A DNA stretch of 64,000 bases from the NCBI RefSeq assembly GCF_963678975.1, contig NC_089277.1, positions 19,528,001 to 19,592,000 on the forward strand, given 5' to 3'. Positions 22,628-35,270 of this stretch are shown in pieces. The stretch is from Dysidea avara (Eukaryota > Porifera > Demospongiae > Dictyoceratida > Dysideidae). A model generated the notes under the pieces. It was given only the letters and a program-made list of their open reading frames with translations. It searched no databases and was not told the origin of the DNA. Made by a program: the position numbers and the translations under genes. How positions within the stretch are numbered: the stretch's first letter is position 1; the number at the start of each line of letters is the position of its first letter.

Positions 22628-23129
22628 CTAGTGGCAACTATTAAAAAAAACATTTATTTCATCGAGTGCTCAGCTAGAGAAAATGTAAACGTAAATGAAG
22701 TGTTTTACTCATTCGCTGTGAACAGCAAAAGGAAATACTTCAATCGCTCTCAGCTCAGTGTTGCTTGTCTACCCTACAAAGATGCGTCCAGTCACTTGCG
22801 TCCAATTCAAAGAAGCGAGAGAAAAACCAGGTCGTTAGCACATACAAAACATTGCTGTGGAAAAAATGACAAGTTTTGATATCACTTGGGAGAAAGCTCA
22901 TCTGGAATTACAGAACGAACTCGAATTTCCTCTGATTTTGGAAGTAGTAGGAGTCGATCTCATGAAGAAATTATTTTGCCTTCGTTTGATGAAACTGAAA
23001 GTGGAAGAAGAAATTTGGCGGAGGTTGTGGCCCCAGTCCACGGAGATCAGTGTCGTTCAAAGATAAAGTACGAAACAGAGAGTACCAGGAGTTTCTGTCT
23101 GACGTCTTTGCTGTTCATCCAGACTTAGG

Positions 23130-24230
23130 GTAAGCCATTAACGATGATAAATACTACACAATAGTAACAACTACATTCTTACTACCTGTGATGCGTATGA
23201 TGTGGTCATGTTGTTTATAGTGTGACACTGACATGGTTGTAGTGGTGGAAAGTATGGAGCATTACATTGTACACAAATTGATACTAAGCTCTGATATCTT
23301 CTACTTTTCAAAATGTAGAACTTGTTGTACACAATTCTTGTCGTAGACAAAGACACTTTTATCTTAATGCTTTTAAACAATGTGCTTTAGGAGACGGTTG
23401 TAGTTTGATCAATTTTATTAACAACAAATATATCCTTGATGTGAATATTACTTCCAATCCTAACTACACTAACAATCTTGTCACTTAGATTGTACAAATT
23501 ACGGTGCCACTTTTTTAATGTGTTAAGCTTAAGTGTGGGCTTAAGGTTGCTGTGTTGATGTGGGACCTGTCATGTAACATGCCAAGTCAGCTTACATATT
23601 ATACTTATTGAAGTAACCACATACCTGAGACCATATGCCACTTTATGTAAACTATACTTTATATGTACTGTATATAATGTGTTATGCCAGTTATTCCAAA
23701 TATTGTGAATGTTTACAAAGTCATTGACATTCTCACCTATACCAGACATTGACTTTAAATGGTAGTTTCCTGAGTCATTCAGTTACTCATGATATCTTGA
23801 TAGTTTATTATTGTACACTATTTGTACACTATTTGAAATACGTGATAGCCTTGTTGTCTGTAACACATGATTTGAATACCAGCTTGTTTGTTTAAGTAGA
23901 CTTGAGTCTTGCAGCAGATTTTGTTTCCACAAGTGTACGTATATGTCTGTATAATGTAGTATTGTAACTGAGGCTTAACATATACTAATTGTTTGCTGGG
24001 ACAGTTTGTAAAATAAGGTATTGGTTGATTACTGTGTTTACATGGGACATGTGGCATTTTACATACATTGTAGGCATACAAATTGTATGGGCTATATATT
24101 ATTCATTGGTTTATGTTTTTATAATAGACAAATGTTTGTGGTTTTTTTGATTTTTTGTAAAAGGCCAAACTCTCTTTCTCCTTTAGAATATTTACAACTT
24201 CTACATATTATGACCAAGCTAATGTGTTAG
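23130..24230. other. Copy A portion of p190 intron 1, up to the duplication junction
   Basis: It aligns to 48,294-49,377 in the intact gene with small differences. It ends at the junction, where about 6 filler bases (near CATAAT) join to the glycosyltransferase-like fragment. No gene within. Confidence 0.85.
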
Positions 24231-24236
24231 CATAAT

Positions 24237-24796
24237 GTGAAACTGATGTGCTTTCCATGTTATTTCCTAGCCCGAGAATTATGTCTAGTAGTAAAAATTA
24301 TCTTAAAAGTGTCTTAAATGTTAGTTTTCAGGAATACACAGCAATTGTATTTAGGTCTGTCTTAAGACAGCAAGAAATGATAGCAAGCGGATATTCACTA
24401 ACTAAGGTCTTGGAATCATATTATAAGTGTTTTAGTCAGCTACCGGACATGCTAAAGAGCTTGGGATTGAAAACATTTCTAGCAACTGATTTAGGAAGAT
24501 TCGGAACCCAAATAGAACTGTTTGCTCGCAATAAGGATTTATTTCAACGAGTTCTAAATGCAGTGTACAGTAGCAGCAAGACCATTAGTAAATATGAAGA
24601 GGAATTTATTAAGGCAGCTGATTGCATAACAGATACTGGGTACATTGGAGGAATGCAGAAGGCAATTGCTCAAAATGCCAAATGTATAATAATGATGGGT
24701 GGATTTTCAATCTATCAGTCCAGCATCATTAACCATTATAAAAGTAGTAATCAAACTTGTATCAAGTATTTATGCTATGAAAGACCTTTTGATTAG
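24237..24796 (+). pseudogene. 5'-truncated glycosyltransferase-like gene at the duplication junction
   Basis: From GTGAAACTG at 24,237 onward this matches 3,003-3,562 of the full gene, ending at the same stop. The first 285 or so residues, including the signal-anchor, are absent because the breakpoint lies inside the gene. The remaining 186 codons stay in frame with roughly 16 residue changes relative to the full copy, including changes in the xFLATDLGRFG neighbourhood. It has no promoter or start of its own. The open frame may simply reflect limited age. Confidence 0.9.
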
Positions 24797-24916
24797 CATC
24801 AATTTTGTTACTGTACAATTAATTAGCACAATTTTTTTAATATTACATATAGATTGTACATTAGTTAGTATATACGGTGGAAACATTACCAATAAACGTG
24901 ATTCATTGTGCAAAAT

Positions 24917-25310
24917 GTGTAGTGGCTAGATCATTGGCCTGGTAATTGAAAGGTTCTTGATTCAATGTTTGGTTACACCACATTGTTGTTGTTGTTGAGC
25001 AAGAAAACTTTACCACATTGTTCCAGTCTATCCAGCTGTTTAAATGGGGATCTGTTGTCAACTGGGGAAGTAGCCCACTCAACTGTAGCATCAGTGGTTG
25101 CCTATATTATCTGAAGAAGCAAATACCAACTGTCCATATCTCACCAGGTGTAGGTCTTTGGGTGCCCACACCTTTACCCGTAGAGTGTGGTACAGTCTCC
25201 TGCGGGTTTCTAGTACTGTTCCAGGAGGATTTGCCTGCACTGACTCCTAGCACCTGAGAAGTGCATCCCACTGGGTAGGTGTGACTGTGTTAGAACACAA
25301 CTGAAGGCTC
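24917..25310 (+). mobile_element. tRNA-derived SINE (family 1), copy B
   Basis: Paralogue of the element at 3,680. The head and the AACTTTACCACATTGTTCC core are retained, while the B-box has decayed (GATTCAATGTT). It is followed by a GTGC tetranucleotide run in place of the GT run. Confidence 0.75.
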
Positions 25311-25316
25311 TGTGTG

Positions 25317-25364
<48 letters not shown>

Positions 25365-25368
25365 TGTA
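25311..25368. repeat. (GTGC)n microsatellite
   Basis: About 12 units of TGCG in register, at the position where copy A has the (GT)87 run. Confidence 0.97.
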
Positions 25369-25470
25369 TTAAAATGAGTGCAGCACCTGTCTGTAAATGC
25401 TATAGGGACCACCATTTGTATATATAACTGTTGTATCAGGCCTACTGCTGGATACATGTATAGAGCTGAG

Positions 25471-25472
<2 letters not shown>

Positions 25473-25507
<35 letters not shown>
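25473..25507. repeat. (TA)n microsatellite
   Basis: About 17 TA units; copy A has only a short ATATAT here (about 4,334). Confidence 0.95.
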
Positions 25508-25514
<7 letters not shown>

Positions 25515-26326
25515 GTTTTTTACTGTTTAGCAACTCAGACTATATGATAATATGAAGCTTTGTGCTTTCTTCACCGAATTACATCTACCTGAATAGGTAA
25601 TATAATAATTATGTCACATGCAACCATGTACATCTGCATTCCGGTCACACAAGTACCGTATACTACTGTCACCAGACCCTTACTCTATGCAAAGGGGTGG
25701 GCACTGCCAGACTAGCACCCATTATGATTGCCAAACAGTATACAAGGAGTATGTCTGGTAATGAATGCACTCAGTATGAAATAATAGACAATTCTTGTGA
25801 TAAAGCCGTAACTTTGCAACAACACTTACATAGAGCTGTGTATTGTATATATGGTAGAAGAGAAAGAAATGGGGAGGGGGGGAGGTATTGTATAGCTGCT
25901 GTGGTTAATGAAATGTGTTGGGTCTACTGAGGTGACATCAAACCGTCAAGAAATTAAGCCTAAGTGTTTGTTTTGCTTGGCTGAAGGCACCAGTTATGCT
26001 AGAAATTTACATAGCTAAATATCTTTATAAATCTTATTGGAGTGTAGTCTGGTGGCTTTGCAAAATGCTTTTAGCAAAGGGGCAACTAGTTGGGGTGTCA
26101 CTCTTGGGTTTATCAGTTGACCAGTTTGTCATCACCAAGCTGTCTGTCACATGAAGGAAAATTGAGGTTGATTTTTAGGTAGGGAGTTATTTATTATTTA
26201 CTGGGCAGGCATGCAATGTTGCTGATTATGCCCAGGGGGAAGAAATTTACAAAGGAGAGTGGAGGGATTTACAAGGGGGAACATAATGTAAAATATTACA
26301 AATAGTTAGTTAGCTACAAATATTGA
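25508..26326. other. Non-coding flank (copy B)
   Basis: Aligned counterpart of 4,340-5,119. No gene recognised. Confidence 0.5.
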
Positions 26327-27060
26327 CTAAAATAATTTCTTATCAATTATTTCAATTAATGAGGTCAATAATGAGTTCCAGTCAATGATAGCTCTTTGTT
26401 TCGATATAGTGCTGTGGTGTTTGCACTTGAGTGGATAAAAGAAAGTGGATGGTATGTGGTGGCGAGTGTGTCTAGTTGTCTTTAAAATTTTTGGTTTAGA
26501 TTTTACTTCACTACCTATATGTACAATATCATGAAAAGGATAATCTAGCAATTTTAATGGTATTCTCTTAGAGATTTTACCATAGCAGTAGTTACACACT
26601 CAGTTACAGTACTATATGTGCTATAGTTGTTACATACCCATCTTGCACTTCTGCTCTGTACTTTTTCCAATGAGTTGATCATGATAATTATGTACTTACT
26701 GGTAAGTGTCTCAACAACAGATGCTTATTTTAAAATAGGATGAACAATTGTAAAATATGCAGATTCTTTGACCAACTATAAGTTTCGCTTAACAAAATAT
26801 AGTTTCCTGGAAGCTTTATTAACAATGCTATTTATATGAGAAGCCCATGACATACTGTTGTGTAAGATGATCCCTAGGTAAGTGTGCTCAGTTGTTGTGT
26901 CTAATACATGCCCATTAAGTGAATAGTTAAAGGGGATGACAGATGGTGACTTGCTGCATTTCAAGTCCACATCCTCATGATCCTTAGCTACTAGTCTCGT
27001 GTGGCTGCGGTCTTGCCACGTGCTTACTATTCCATGTTGATGTACTGCTGTATATGCTGT
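26327..27060 (-). pseudogene. Non-LTR retrotransposon reverse-transcriptase relic, copy B
   Basis: Reading the minus strand from about 27,000 to 26,330 gives, in shifting frames, a reverse-transcriptase C-terminal half. The fragments are LNGHVLDTTTEHTYLGIILH, then SWASHINSIVNKASRKLYF, then SLEKVQSRSARWVCNNYS (about 26,690-26,630), and finally KQRAIIDWNSL. The order matches CR1/jockey-like elements. Frameshifts between the pieces make it inactive. Confidence 0.8.
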
Positions 27061-28240
27061 GAATCCACGGCTTGTGGTCCTTGCGGTGTCCTCCATTTCG
27101 CATGGAGGACGCCTCCAGCTAGCCTCTTCAAATTTTTCATCACGTGATTGCGTGTATTTTGGCTCAAAGATGACACCCTTTTATCCAAATTGGGAAGTAC
27201 AAGTTTAGTTTGAGTGGTAGTTTAATAGAAGATCAAGGGATTCTACGTGTCAGCGATATCCAGCTTGATCGGTAAGTAATGTTGTGGTAATTACCTTAAT
27301 ACCTTAAACTGGTAAAGCTGACCGCCATGCACTTGGTATTTCATCTGGATCAATTGTGTATGGTAACTGACGGCTATTTAGTGGACTAAGATCGCTGCTG
27401 ACATGACACTAAGCATTGCATTTTCACCAGTGAGTAGCTATAACATGGGTGTATGGGTGTTGAGTTATCGATGGGCATTGCCCAGTGTAATTTGTGGCTA
27501 CATATGTGAAATTCTTCCAACTATCTACACATTGACGTTCAGCTATTGGCGTAGTGACCAAAATGGAGGTGCTCTTATTGTTTATATAAAGTACCACCAG
27601 AATATGCATGGTCTATACAAGGATAAGACAGATCAGGATGATTGTGAGGTTTGAGTCAATTAAGATTCACCTTGATTGCTTCGCAGTAGAAATGACAGGC
27701 TCTTGTTCTTTTTAGTCAGAAAGCTGTTCACAATGCTTAAATCCTACTAGACTATTCTCCAATTCTGCACGAGTGTTATTGTTATTGTTAGTGCCAATGC
27801 TTATGCATGAAGTGCTTGGCTGTGTGATCTTGGGATCAAGAGTGACGTGGCCATTCATCAGTGAGCAAGCTAAAGTTTCTCCTCAAATGGTCTTAGCAGT
27901 GACATACCATATGTATGTTTTACTATGAAAAGGCTGATGAGCAGTTTTGTTGTTATAGTCAACAGCTAAAATCAGTATCCTACGTGATAGTGGTCCCATT
28001 GTAAACCATTTGTTTGAGTATCTTAGCTTATTGTGTAGTGTTGATGGTGAGATAAGTTGCCATGCTGTGCAACCATCCTAGGTAGCATATTAAATTCCTA
28101 ATAAAAATATTAAAGTCTTAATATTCATTGCATGGACTTACCAGTCAGCAGGCAATTGTGGGCATACACACAAGTGTGGGGGAGTCTACTGTACTAATAG
28201 AAACCAAGTTAATATATATAATAATAATAATAATATATAC
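27061..28240. other. Region with exon-like pieces (copy B)
   Basis: Counterpart of 6,250-7,140. The donor-bearing stretch ending at 27,271 and the ATG-led hydrophobic frame from 27,445 are conserved. In B that frame runs on to QDDCEV at 27,654, whereas in A it stops soon after EILPTYLLS. B also has about 300 bp (27,655-27,965) missing in A. No family recognised. Confidence 0.35.
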
Positions 28241-28449
28241 GGTACTGCCCAAGCGCAACTTTGCTCGAGATTTTAAACATCGCTAATTAAGGGGCATGGT
28301 GACTGTTTCGCTCGTGAGACAACGTGGTAGCTGTTTCATTCACAAGAATCGCAAGCGAAACAGTTGCCATGCCCCTTAATTAGCGATTTTTAAAATCTCG
28401 AGCAAAGTTGTGTGTGCAAGCGAGTGCGACGTTGTGCTTGGGCGGTACC
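28241..28449. mobile_element. Foldback MITE with GGTACYGCCCAAGC ends (copy B only)
   Basis: A 209-bp element with ends GGTACTGCCCAAGCGCAAC and the complement of GGTACCGCCCAAGC. An inner inverted repeat (CTCGAGATTTTAAA and GGCATGGTGACTGTTTCGCT with their complements) makes most of it foldable. It is flanked by ATATAC on both sides (6-bp target duplication). Copy A is uninterrupted at about 7,135. Confidence 0.92.
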
Positions 28450-28802
28450 ATATACGAATACTGGTATGGACAAATATAGAATATGATTCTTGTTCATGAT
28501 TGTGCTGGACTGGTAACTCACATATGTATAAATCAGTTAGTATTATATTCAGATGTAAAATTGTTTGATTTGCAAATTTTCAACCATAATTACATTACCA
28601 ATGAACACATTGATAGTCAGAACACTTGTCAGTGGTCTATTAATGTTGTAGTTGCATTTATACACCTGAAATCAAGACACCTTTCTATTAATTACAAGTT
28701 ACCCTAGTGCCACTTTTATGCTATATAAAACACCTAACCAGTTAAATAAGTGTAGGGTTACAAAGTATCATGATGCAGTATGGTCAGTTTATAAACAATG
28801 TA

Positions 28803-29208
28803 CAGTATTGCCTTGAATTATGGCTGGTCTCGTATAAACGCCTGGTCCCGTTTAGTCGCTGGGGTATACAGCATCATAACAAAAATAAACACTGGGTCTT
28901 GAATAAACGCCTGGTCTCAAGTAAACGTCTAGTGCAGCCATTATTTTTAACAATTCTGGGTGGTGTTATAAACGATGAAGTGAAGAACATTTTATAGAGT
29001 TCCTTTTAAGTTTGATTCTGTAAAATATGCTGAGGGAAACATCAAGGAGAGTCCAAGAGAGTACAACACCAAGGTATGAAGTTGACTTGTGAATGCTGAT
29101 CTGGTATATAAATGCCGGTCTTGTATAGTTGCCAGTTTCGTTTAGTAGCTAGGGTAAAAAGTTGCTTGAAAGGAATAAACGCCTGGGCCATAATTCGAGA
29201 CAATATGG
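28803..29208. mobile_element. TA-target MITE (copy B only)
   Basis: Ends are CAGTATTGCCTTGAATTATGG and the complement of CCATATTGTCTCGAATTATGG, flanked by TA. The interior has several ATAAACGCCTGGTCTC-like repeats. Copy A keeps the empty site (ACAATGTATATAAC at about 8,027). Confidence 0.88.
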
Positions 29209-30300
29209 TACATAAATATGTATTTTGTTTAAGTGAGTAATGTAATATACTAGTGAGTTGTAATTAAGAGCGTGATAAGAAAAAAAGAGATCAAAGTGGA
29301 CCATGTTAAAATTTTGCATTATACACTGTATGACAAAAGGTTGCTACAATGATGGATATAAAACTTTGCTAATACTGTGTCTTCATTTTGTTATGCGGTA
29401 TATTAGTAATAATACTAGTATACCTGTGTGTCCATCTGTTATGGTGGCACAAAGTATGTATGTTTTAACCTTTCATCCTGATCAGGTCTAATTTATTTAT
29501 TCACATTCACTTTTAAACTAATTTGTTGTTAGGAGTGCAAGCAAATTCGTATCTTGTTGGTGGTTTGGATTGCAAGATGATTTAACCTTTAAATGTGCTG
29601 TTTACCCAGACTAGAGACTCAGCTTCTGTATATATGGCTGTAGACTTATTATTATTATTCAGTAGAGTAGGGCCATTCCCTTATTATTGTATGAATGGTG
29701 GTATTTGTAATAGAAGTTTAACTAGTAAACAAGCCTGTGTGAGGTTGTTGGCTAATGAAGCTTGATCAGTGTGGGTGACCATTACTGACCACGATAATTG
29801 GGTTATGTTTTCTGCTTGTGTGGGCTACTACAGAGGTTATGTTATAGTTAAAGGACTGCTGCCACGTGTGTACGGAAAAAACAGGTGTGTTGAGAGTCTA
29901 ATACAGTATGAGCCAAACCTGAGTGCTGTATTAGTCCCAAGGCTCCCCTAAGCACTATGTTTTTTGTATACACAAGCATAGACAGGCCTTTAAGTGTTCT
30001 ATTGTGGCTTTTAGTCGTCTTGCCTGGAGCATTCATATTGAGTACCCAAACCTCTTCAATCTTTGGTGATCAGACCATTAGTAAGTGTCCGTATAGCCTA
30101 TTTCTAGTTGTAGAATAAACTGGTAGAATTAGTTTTAGCAATTTACAATGTCATGTACGCAATCAATCGTGTTGTCTGAGTTGGGTTGTTTTCATAACAT
30201 TTTTTCATATCTACATATATTTGCTGAGTGTACTGGATTTGCCCATTTATCTGTATAACTGCCATTTATGTCTAAACATTTGGCGAGTACTGCTGTATAG
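29209..30300. other. Conserved region with exon-like fragments (copy B)
   Basis: Aligned to 8,045-9,330. It contains the copy B version of the small hypothetical frame (29,956-30,190), interrupted by TAA, and the upstream frame CVGYYRGYVIVKGLLP (29,817-29,945). No gene can be confirmed. Confidence 0.35.
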
Positions 30301-31360
30301 GCAAATGTACCACTCTGCGTGGGCAGTTCAAAGGCACCGCCAGTGCCACAATTTGTATATTGCACTGCTGCAGACCACAGCGAGTGCATTATAACTTATA
30401 ACGCACTGGTTGCGGTTTTGTAGACCACAACGAGTGCATTATAAGTTATAATGCACCGACCGCAGTGCAATATACAAATATTGCACTGGCTGCGGTTTCG
30501 TGCAGCATAGCACAAGTGCCGGTGGCCAAGACCACTACGACACCTCACCTAATAGGTGGAAAGACACTTCACAGATCACTCGAATTCTTTTATAGTCTGA
30601 CATGTAAAGGTCGATTGTGGGCCATAACGTCACCAATACGTATAATGTTTACAAGCAGCCAATAGCAATCGAAAAAGCCAACGCGGTGGCCACAACTCTA
30701 GTCTACATATATATAAACGTACTTATACACCTTACTAGTCTGGTGCCATCTTAGCCCAGATTAAACTGTAGTCCACTTCGACAGTGGCTCAATAAAACTA
30801 ATATATTCTAAATAATACTCACCTTTACGTTTGATTGTGGTAACCAGTTTTGTCATGCCACCAGATTCGAGTTTAGCCAGTGTGAATAGTAAGAATTAGA
30901 CTAGTATCATTTAGTAGTTAGGTTTTGTTTACTTAAACTGTCTATTTAGCTCCTTTTTTTTCGCTCGAGAGAATCACTATGGCGATTAGTCTGGCACTTA
31001 GTCTATATGGCGATTGAGTGATCACGCTGGCATGCTGAGCACTACATGATGAGAGCGAATGCAGGTTAGTGATATAACCCATAGCATACTAGCTTTTAAT
31101 ATCTCAGGTGGCTACAGTACTGCAGAGGGAACGTCATCGCAACGTCCGGCTTGGTTACCCACAATCGATGTTAGAAACCTGGCCTTTATAAGTGTTACAG
31201 CTGTCTTGTGAGACTCTCCCCACCTATTAGGTGAGTGGTACATAGCAGTTATACAACGTGCACTCGTGCTCTGCCTGTATAAACGCACTTGCCTTCGGGC
31301 CTAACGGCCCTCAGGCTCGTGCGTTTATACCAGGCAGAGCACTCGTGGCTGTTGTATAAC
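30301..31360. mobile_element. About 1.06-kb non-autonomous element ending in a conserved-loop hairpin (copy B only)
   Basis: Copy A (9,327) lacks this whole stretch. The left end carries CCACTCTGCGTGGGC then TTCAAAGGCACCGCC and nested inverted repeats around TTTGTATATTGCACTG. A CACCTAATAGGTGG motif lies at 30,546 and CACCTATTAGGTGAG at 31,221. The right end is a hairpin of 113 bp (31,248-31,360) with a GC-rich loop TCGGGCCTAACGGCCCTC. A related element lies at 62,942-63,741. No coding frame of note. Superfamily not recognised. Confidence 0.8.
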
Positions 31361-34300
31361 TATATGTGGATAAGTACTGTATGGAATATACAGGCACTTT
31401 TGCACTTTGATCCTTCAACCACAAAATTTATGTTCCTCAAAAATTGTACATATATAACATACATACGATGGTCTGATGGTATTGTATTCCCTGCATACTA
31501 CCTAGGCTGTCCAGAAATATTCTACGGGAATTTGTGTGTATACTGCATAAAGATATTATAATGTTCAATTTTAATGTGTTTTTTTTCTCAATTAAAGTAC
31601 TATGATTACAATGCATTTAGAAACTTAAAACAGCTACTAAATTATGTAAGATTTAAATTCATGAGGTTTCCAAATATTTTTAATGAGACCTTTTAGTTTA
31701 TAACTTGTCATGTGTGTTTATACATGACAGCATTTGTTTATTTGTGGTTGTTTTTACAGTAGAGTGTGATCTTCATTATCCTAGCTAGTAACCACTGGAA
31801 TTTACATGTACTAGTTTCAAAACTTAATGTTTAAGGAAGTAGTGATAAGTATATGTGCCAGTTTTGTGGGGATGTAATTAATTGTTAGATGCTTCAGTAT
31901 CACTATCTCAGTCAAACTCTAACCAGTTTTGAATCAGCAAGACTCACCGGCTCAGATAGTTGACTGTTGGCCATTTTCAGTACTATTTAGGCAAACTACC
32001 AAACAAAATTGACTTTGGGTAGCTGTGTTTACTATATATTGTAATATATTGGTGTTCAGTAAATCATAACTTTACAGTTTAAAAAGAAAAACAATTCAAT
32101 TTCCAACGCTTTATTTTGAACTCTGTAACAGGTCTGTCAACTTGATGATTTTTCACTGTAAAGGGTTGTAGGTACCCTGGTATGGTGGTGAGTGGTCCTG
32201 GACTGGCTCTTTATAGTACGATGGTTCGGTAATGATTTGTCGAAATATGTTTTACAAGTTTTACATGAGTTGTATATCTATGAACACAAAACAACTAGCG
32301 AAGCCTACTAGTATTTTTTTTTTTTTTAAATAGGTAATTTAAAAATAAAGTAGGAATCTATGCAATAAAAAGTAGTGAAACAAGAGATGAATGATGGTAT
32401 TACAGCATAGCTCGGTGGGAAAGTCCCTACTTTGGCACATTTTAGAATACTAGTTTGTTTAGTTTTTTGTTGTAGCACAGCTAGCTAGTTACAGCTTATT
32501 AAAGTACATACTGTGCCAAAATTGGAAGCACATAGGACCGTAGTAGCGTGCATAGCTTACCTTTGATTGTAGTAGCAGTAGTACTCAAATCTATGACCTG
32601 TCTCAGTACGATGGTCCACGTTCTATTCACCCTGGCCAGAAATTGTTTGAACGAACAGGCCCTTTCAGTTGTCTGGAGCTAAGTTTCAACTAACACAATA
32701 CAGTGTCCACTTGAGTACTATCCAATCACACGAATCACTCACTGATCTCACCGTCCGGCACTGAGTGGCTGAGTCAGTGTGTTCAGAAGAACAAGCCGTC
32801 AAGTGTCAGTCCGTCTCAAATTTCTTTGTCGATTGCAATCCAGACGTTGGCAAAAGTCGAAGTGACAACTCAGCAACCTTAATGTTTCACGTGAAACACT
32901 TGAAATTATAAGCACCCTGCTCTTTCAGCAGCGTAAGCGCTTTCTGAAGTAATTTTGTGGTGTCTACAGAAAAGTGTTGATACGGAAAATTAATGCCTCG
33001 GTGTGGTTTTGATGCTTGAAGTAGAAGACTACCAACCTGATTGAAGATAAAAGGAAAGACAAGGTGCACAGGGTGTACACTCATCAGAACCCCAAAAGGG
33101 GCATCCCACCGTTGAGTTTGTTGTTGTGATGTAAAATGGTGACCGTGTACTGCTTTGTTTGGGCTCTAGGCTTGCAACTGTGGTCAGGCAGTGAGACTAA
33201 AATTTGAGTTTTTGACGATTTTTAAAAATTTTATATCCGGCCACCTGTATGTGTTTTGTTGTATTTAATGCTGACTAGTACTATTCCGTAAAGGTGACTT
33301 TCGCCACGTAAAATGTCTGTAGGATGATTTTTATTAATTAATTAAAAGCGGAATTTTGGGCAACACACAAAACATTCACCACGACCCTACTTAAACGGTG
33401 TGACCATACTGTTTGATAGACCACCAGATTCTCCTGTTCATGGGGAATAAGAAAATCTTGTTTTGTGTTCGTACAGTATATAGCACTTGAGTGCTCTTAT
33501 TTATGATATGGTAGAAAAAAACGTTTACCGTTGTCATTTCATTGTTAAAATAGCCTTCTTCTTTGTCTGCATGGAGATGTACAGGGAAAGCACAATACCT
33601 TGATCAATGTGCCAGTTCATGGTGAACAACTTTGTCTTCATAGCTTAATGTAGTCTTGAGTTATGATTGATTGATTAAATAAATGTTTGTAGTTTATTTG
33701 CTGTATTGTTGTTGCACCAATCGAATTTATTACTGTTCCAACTGTCTATAGTGCTATAACTCCAAGACCATTCATCATAAAAGGCTGAAACTTTGGCTGT
33801 CCACTCCTTTGTTACTATAGATACCAGAGAAGCAATAAAATGAAATTAGAGGAATGTGCAAAAACGATCGGTTTTTGCTCAGTAGGTCACATTTGATCTG
33901 TAAATATTGTTAATGAAACGCTTTATCACAATTCTATGCAGTATGTCCATCTATCCATGTCCAACTGCAGCAAATTAGCATAGCTACTGTGTAGAAGGAA
34001 AATTTGGCACATCAAGAATTAACAACACTATTGGCAAAAGGCAAAGCTTGTGTCTATAAACTACATGTACTATTTGTGACATGCAGTCTTGTATTAGTCA
34101 CCTAATAGTTTCATCCCTCTGGTATAGTGGATATTTATCACTCACCTCCAGGGTTTGAGGATATCATGTGTACCTGGCTCAGTACCATTATGTCCCAATA
34201 GCCCTTGGGTGGTACAGAGGCATGCTTGAATCCTATCAGCAACAGAACATTTATTTTATATACATATCTACGTGTTTGAAATAAGCCAAAATAGTTGGCT

Positions 34301-35270
34301 GGAGAATTTGGTGTATCAGTGGTCATTTGCCTAATTTTATCAGCACCTGAATACAGGCATAAAGTACCATCATTGTTCTTTGACAGACTAACACTTGACT
34401 TATTCAACTCACCACTTTATTGGTACATAGAAGTATTGAACAGTTTACTTCTCTTTATATACAATAAAACTATTACAGGTATTTCACATGCATGATATGT
34501 TGTAATTTGTCAACTGTTTATTAATGTAAAAAGTTGTCTCTTAGTTGGTGTTTGCTAACCATGCTGTGTGGTACTTTTATAACCATTATCATACAGTACA
34601 GTATGGTAGTACCTGTGTATTAGAGATTTGTAATTTCTGGCAAACAGTATGTTGGTCAGAAGGAACAATACTTTCATGGTGCCTTGGCAGGTCCAAAAGT
34701 GCCTTCAGTATGACTCCGAAATGTTTTTTAGAGGAATTTTCTACTATCTGGAATTGCCGTGTTTTCCATAGTGATTTAATTGATTGCAGAGGTGTTTCTC
34801 GCACTGTTCTTCATTAGTAAATAGCAGTGCTGTGCATCGGGGCTCACCACAGTTGAAAATGAAACATAATGGCCACTTGGTATTTTTCGGCAATTGATAG
34901 GCAATCATTCAGACAAAACATCAAGTGTGGTGTGCCATACTTTCTTATAATGTGCTTGTTCACCAGGCATACTTATGCTACAAAAAAGAGTGCAAGGAAT
35001 TTTAGAGATCATAGAAAAAAAATTCGCGGAGGTCTGAACTAGTGGACATTAAATTCCCAACTCGGTCATGGGTAAAAACTGAATGAGGGATTAAATGTTC
35101 AGCACCAGTGTAAATAAGGAATGTACCACTGTGTGTTCTATTAGAGTAAGATATACTCATACACTGTAGTTGTGTTGTTGTATATTGTTGTGTGTGTTTT
35201 CATGTACGTGTTTGCATGCACATGCGTGCGTGTGTGTGTGTGCGTGCGTGCGTGTGTGTGTGTGTGTGTG
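31361..35270. other. AT-rich non-coding stretch (copy B)
   Basis: Counterpart of 9,330-13,133 without the block 11,217-12,036. Two B-specific stretches lie here: about 32,300-33,410 (contains AGTAGTGAAACAAG like the MITE at 36,448) and about 34,531-34,895. No gene recognised in either; the short minus frame at 32,887-33,084 has no family match I know. Confidence 0.5.

Larger units (their letters stand above)
22032..23129 (+). pseudogene. Stranded exon 1 of the large p190-like gene (copy A), broken
   Basis: This aligns to the second half of exon 1 of the intact gene (about 47,622-48,293). The first 500 bases of coding sequence, including the start, P-loop and EQTEF region, plus the TATA-bearing promoter, are deleted. 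The join is at about 22,015-22,032. Two MITEs interrupt it (22,159-22,278 and 22,359-22,627). A 14-bp insertion near 22,789 and an 8-bp deletion near 23,008 shift the frame. The splice donor GTAAGCC after 23,129 is kept, but exon 2 was not included in the duplicated segment, so this copy had no partner exon from the start. Remaining frames at 22,857-23,128 are shadows of the former protein. Confidence 0.92.
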
